This document shows positions 61,610-64,000 of a stretch of 64,000 nt of DNA, in pieces. This stretch comes from Pelagomonas calceolata (lineage: Eukaryota; Sar; Pelagophyceae; Pelagomonadales; Pelagomonadaceae). Under the pieces are notes generated by a model. The model worked only from the letters and a program-made list of their open reading frames with translations. It was not told the origin of the DNA and made no database searches. Both the position numbers and the translations under genes were made by a program. The stretch covers positions 496,001 to 560,000 of the forward strand of contig CAKKNE010000003.1 of assembly GCA_918797485.1 (NCBI GenBank), in the 5' to 3' direction. Positions within the stretch are counted from its first letter, which is position 1, and each line of letters begins with the position of its first letter.

Positions 61610-64000
61610 ATGCCTGCAGAGGAGGCCACTGCTAATTGCCGCGGCGCAGACGGCGTGCAGCCCGCGGTAGTACCGATGGAGCAGCCCGCGCCCACGACGG
61701 CGCAGAACACGAACGATGATGAGGAGGAGGAGATCATTATAGACACGGAGGACAAACAAGTGGTCTTCACTTTGGCTGAAGTCGGGCGCCGGGCGGACGG
61801 CGACGGCATTGACACGGAGTCGCCGTGCATCGGCCCGCTGCGCGCGGTGCAATTTCTCAAGGTGGCGTCTCAGAAGGAATGCCTTCGACTCCCCCTCCCA
61901 AAAAACGACGGCGAGCAACGCGCGCTGGACGAGAAAATAGAGGAGATCAAGGCCGCGGTCTCGTCGCGCATCGAGAACGCTGCTGTCCCCTTCTTCGGTA
62001 ATTTAGCCAAGCGCGGCGTCGCGCCGTCGGCGCGCGACGCCGCCGTTTCTGTATCATTATGTCGCAAGACCGAGAGCCTCTTCCGCAAGCGCGCGGACGA
62101 CCTCGACACCTCGGACGTGCGCCGCGCGGGATTCGATCTCCAGCGGCTGGCGCGCGGCTTCGGTGAGAGAAAAAAAACTGGTTTTTCGACTTTTTCGCGC
62201 GAGTGGCAGAGACGTTTCAAAGAGCGAGACGCTGACGCCCACAAGGAATGGTTAGAACAAAGAACACGAGATCTTTCCAAATGGGCACGAAAAGGTAATA
62301 TTTCCCAATTCCACGGCGGCGAAGAGGGTTATGCACTGGAGCTGGAAGCGCGCGTGTCCAAATGTGAGGAGATTGTGGACTCCGGCACTTTACCGGGTGA
62401 AGCTACTGGTTTGAGGACCGTCCTCGTGGGAGGCTATTCTCTGGGGATCTGGTGCCGAAATGTTGCTAGGAATTACGCCTGTACTGTCAACTACATGATT
62501 CTTGATCACAAACCGCTCGTAAAACGACTGGCCGCCCTGGCTGATAGAAACTACGATGCACTGGTAGGAGGCGTCCCTCGGGGATTTCAAATTGCCAGCC
62601 AAATCCATCGCGCGGCTTTAACTTGCAAAAAGGGGCTTGATGATGATTGGTCTCCCGTTAGCGACGACGAGCTCATGAAGAACTTGAACTTTGGAAGATA
62701 TACGATAGACGAGGAAGCTCACAAGCTGCTACATCTCAGGAATGTAGCGATAAAGAACGGTTTACCTGTGCACGAATCGGAGAAGGTGAAGGATTGGGAT
62801 GTGATTAGTTACAAACCGCCATCTCTCGCAAGTGCAAATGCTAGACCTCTATATATTGATCCTTCCCGGCAGAAACAGTATAATCAAATGTCCCTGATTT
62901 TCACAGACCCGGAGGGAACCTTGAAACCACCTACGAAAGATGAACTCACGACGAGGCTAGCTGGAAAGCACCCTGATTCCCTAGTGTCGGACGAGCAGTT
63001 CAAAGAGGAATTCGTGGCGGAGTTGCGTTCCTTAGGTGCTTCGGATGAAGACGTCGAGCTTGTGTCGCGGGAATGGGGTGTCGAACGTGGGTCCTCTGGA
63101 CACAAAAAGGGCTTTTTGGATGAAGACGGCAACGCCATTTCTAAGAAGGGGGCTAGAGTTAGATTTGGAGTAGCAACGCCCGCGCCCGCCGAGGCGTTGG
63201 ACGAAAACTGGGCGAGGGACGCGGAGTCATGTTTAGAGACGATCAACAAGCAAAAAGAGCGGAAGCAAAACTCCAAATTGAACCTGGAGGACGTGCGGGA
63301 GACGCTGACGAAGTACGGGTTCACTGGGCCGAAGGCGCCATGGCCCGTTCAAGCTTACATCAAAACCCCCAAGCACTGGCCGAAGAATCCGAAGAAAAGC
63401 ATGCAGTCTGTGTTGGCGGTCAAGCGGTACCTTGAGGGCATCCTCGAAGATGTTGATGCTAAGGCTGGTGGTGTTGGTGTTGGTGTTGGTGTTGATGAAG
63501 AAGGTGTTGAAGATGATGATGCTCTGGAGGGGTCTGCGACGGCGGAGCAGATCTCCGGTTCGGCCCCGGCGCCAGCGCCGAGCGACTTAGATAGTGATGA
63601 CGCGAACGATTTGGACTTCCTGAATGCTGTGTATCCGTCTTCGAAGGCGGAGCAGACCTTAGATTCGGCCCCGGCGCCGGCGCCGAGCGACTTAGATGAT
63701 GGTCAGGAGAAGAAGGAACCGGATGCGTCGTCGAGCGACGACTGCGAAATCATCGAGCCTCCTCCGCCGGCTCCGGTTCCGTCGGCTCCGGTGGATTATA
63801 TGACCATGAGCAGCGCCCAGGCCATGGCGATGACCATTGTTGGCGGCCACGGAGACGCACCGCCGTCCGCCGCTCCGGTCGCGGCTCCGGCCCCGGGCGA
63901 AGCTGCTGAGGTGCCCGCGGCGCCGTCGCCGTCGCCGGCGCCGGCGCCGGTGCCGCCCTCGCAGAACGCCGTCGAGCCCGAGTTCGATTTCGACTCGGAG
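61610..64000 (+). CDS. Long unrecognised reading frame, runs off the window
   Basis: Open from the stop at 61481 to the window end; first ATG at 61610 gives 797 residues so far. The N-terminal 60 residues are acidic (NDDEEEEIIIDTEDK). A basic helical part follows (FSREWQRRFKERDADAHKEW), then a more AT-rich, ordered-looking section with LRTVLVGGYSLGIWCRNVAR, GGVPRGFQIASQIHRAALTC and GFTGPKAPWPVQAYIKTPKH. The last 170 residues are Pro/Ala/Asp-rich with near-repeats (APAPAPSDLD twice) and a GVGVGVGVDEEG run. No domain recognised. Could be a nuclear host protein or part of a multi-copy family; nothing here decides. Confidence 0.6.
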   Translation, partial: MPAEEATANCRGADGVQPAVVPMEQPAPTTAQNTNDDEEEEIIIDTEDKQVVFTLAEVGRRADGDGIDTESPCIGPLRAVQFLKVASQKECLRLPLPKNDGEQRALDEKIEEIKAAVSSRIENAAVPFFGNLAKRGVAPSARDAAVSVSLCRKTESLFRKRADDLDTSDVRRAGFDLQRLARGFGERKKTGFSTFSREWQRRFKERDADAHKEWLEQRTRDLSKWARKGNISQFHGGEEGYALELEARVSKCEEIVDSGTLPGEATGLRTVLVGGYSLGIWCRNVARNYACTVNYMILDHKPLVKRLAALADRNYDALVGGVPRGFQIASQIHRAALTCKKGLDDDWSPVSDDELMKNLNFGRYTIDEEAHKLLHLRNVAIKNGLPVHESEKVKDWDVISYKPPSLASANARPLYIDPSRQKQYNQMSLIFTDPEGTLKPPTKDELTTRLAGKHPDSLVSDEQFKEEFVAELRSLGASDEDVELVSREWGVERGSSGHKKGFLDEDGNAISKKGARVRFGVATPAPAEALDENWARDAESCLETINKQKERKQNSKLNLEDVRETLTKYGFTGPKAPWPVQAYIKTPKHWPKNPKKSMQSVLAVKRYLEGILEDVDAKAGGVGVGVGVDEEGVEDDDALEGSATAEQISGSAPAPAPSDLDSDDANDLDFLNAVYPSSKAEQTLDSAPAPAPSDLDDGQEKKEPDASSSDDCEIIEPPPPAPVPSAPVDYMTMSSAQAMAMTIVGGHGDAPPSAAPVAAPAPGEAAEVPAAPSPSPAPAPVPPSQNAVEPEFDFDSE

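Noticed and set aside
61610-64000. Part of a mobile or virus-like element
   Set aside because: Considered because of size and composition, but no polymerase, integrase, capsid or terminal repeat was seen.
1-64000. CRISPR arrays, bacterial operons or ribosome-binding sites
   Set aside because: Gene content, introns and leaders are eukaryotic; no regularly spaced short repeats with unique spacers were seen.

Overview
The window is nuclear DNA from a eukaryote, most likely a stramenopile alga of the pelagophyte type (Aureococcus-like). Evidence for this is indirect: a very gene-dense, GC-rich layout with few introns; genes for photosynthetic life (THF1/Psb29, a Rubisco-LSMT-like SET protein, small proteins with signal peptide plus AFTAP-type or twin-arginine presequences); a KGKWT-x-EEE domain familiar from stramenopiles; and introner elements, i.e. 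introns that are recent transposon insertions, which are known from Micromonas and Aureococcus. Species assignment is an inference.

Layout. 0-9 kb: WW/TPR protein (cut by the window start), ankyrin protein, GT31 glycosyltransferase, phytanoyl-CoA-dioxygenase-like protein, a coiled-coil protein, a KGKWT-domain protein. 8.9-16.2 kb: secretory or plastid-type proteins, alternating SET methyltransferases and 2-oxoglutarate/Fe(II) oxygenases of four sorts. 16.3-24.5 kb: small plastid-type protein, FkbM methyltransferase, THF1, DOT1-like methyltransferase, metallophosphoesterase fusion, PP2C phosphatase. 24.5-31 kb: F-box relic, FAD oxidoreductase, NDUFA8, membrane protein, TPR relic, a glycosyltransferase. 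31-46 kb: RPA43, coronin, SpoU RNA methyltransferase, acidic membrane protein, GH30 glucosylceramidase, DUF579-like protein, LanC-like protein, ZPR1, OTU protease. 46-60 kb: FkbM-glycosyltransferase fusion, Cys-rich receptor-like protein, REEP-like membrane protein, GT77-like transferase with four exons, LRR and F-box proteins, SDR reductase, lumenal Cys-rich protein. 60-64 kb: tandem repeats and a long unrecognised reading frame that leaves the window. Most genes are unrelated housekeeping or secretory genes; I see no operon-like pathway apart from the possible oxygenase/SET cluster.

Two genome-wide signals stand out. First, almost every intron I can place is an introner or introner derivative: a core with CGCGTCGATGGCGT or its complement, a 3' end in CACACAG or CGCAG, and, in the youngest, 15-bp terminal inverted repeats (CTGTGTGGAAATCAA) and 8-bp target duplications whose first two bases act as the 5' splice site. 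Two of them appear to use GC instead of GT, and two keep the reading frame open so they would be mistaken for coding sequence. Second, a 20-22 bp hyphenated palindrome, CTAGCG-n-TAAGACACTAG, recurs upstream of start codons and was not seen in any convergent gap. I do not know this motif from the literature. Three genes show apparent single-base frame breaks, which could be assembly errors or real damage. No tRNA, rRNA, CRISPR, viral or retroviral element was recognised.
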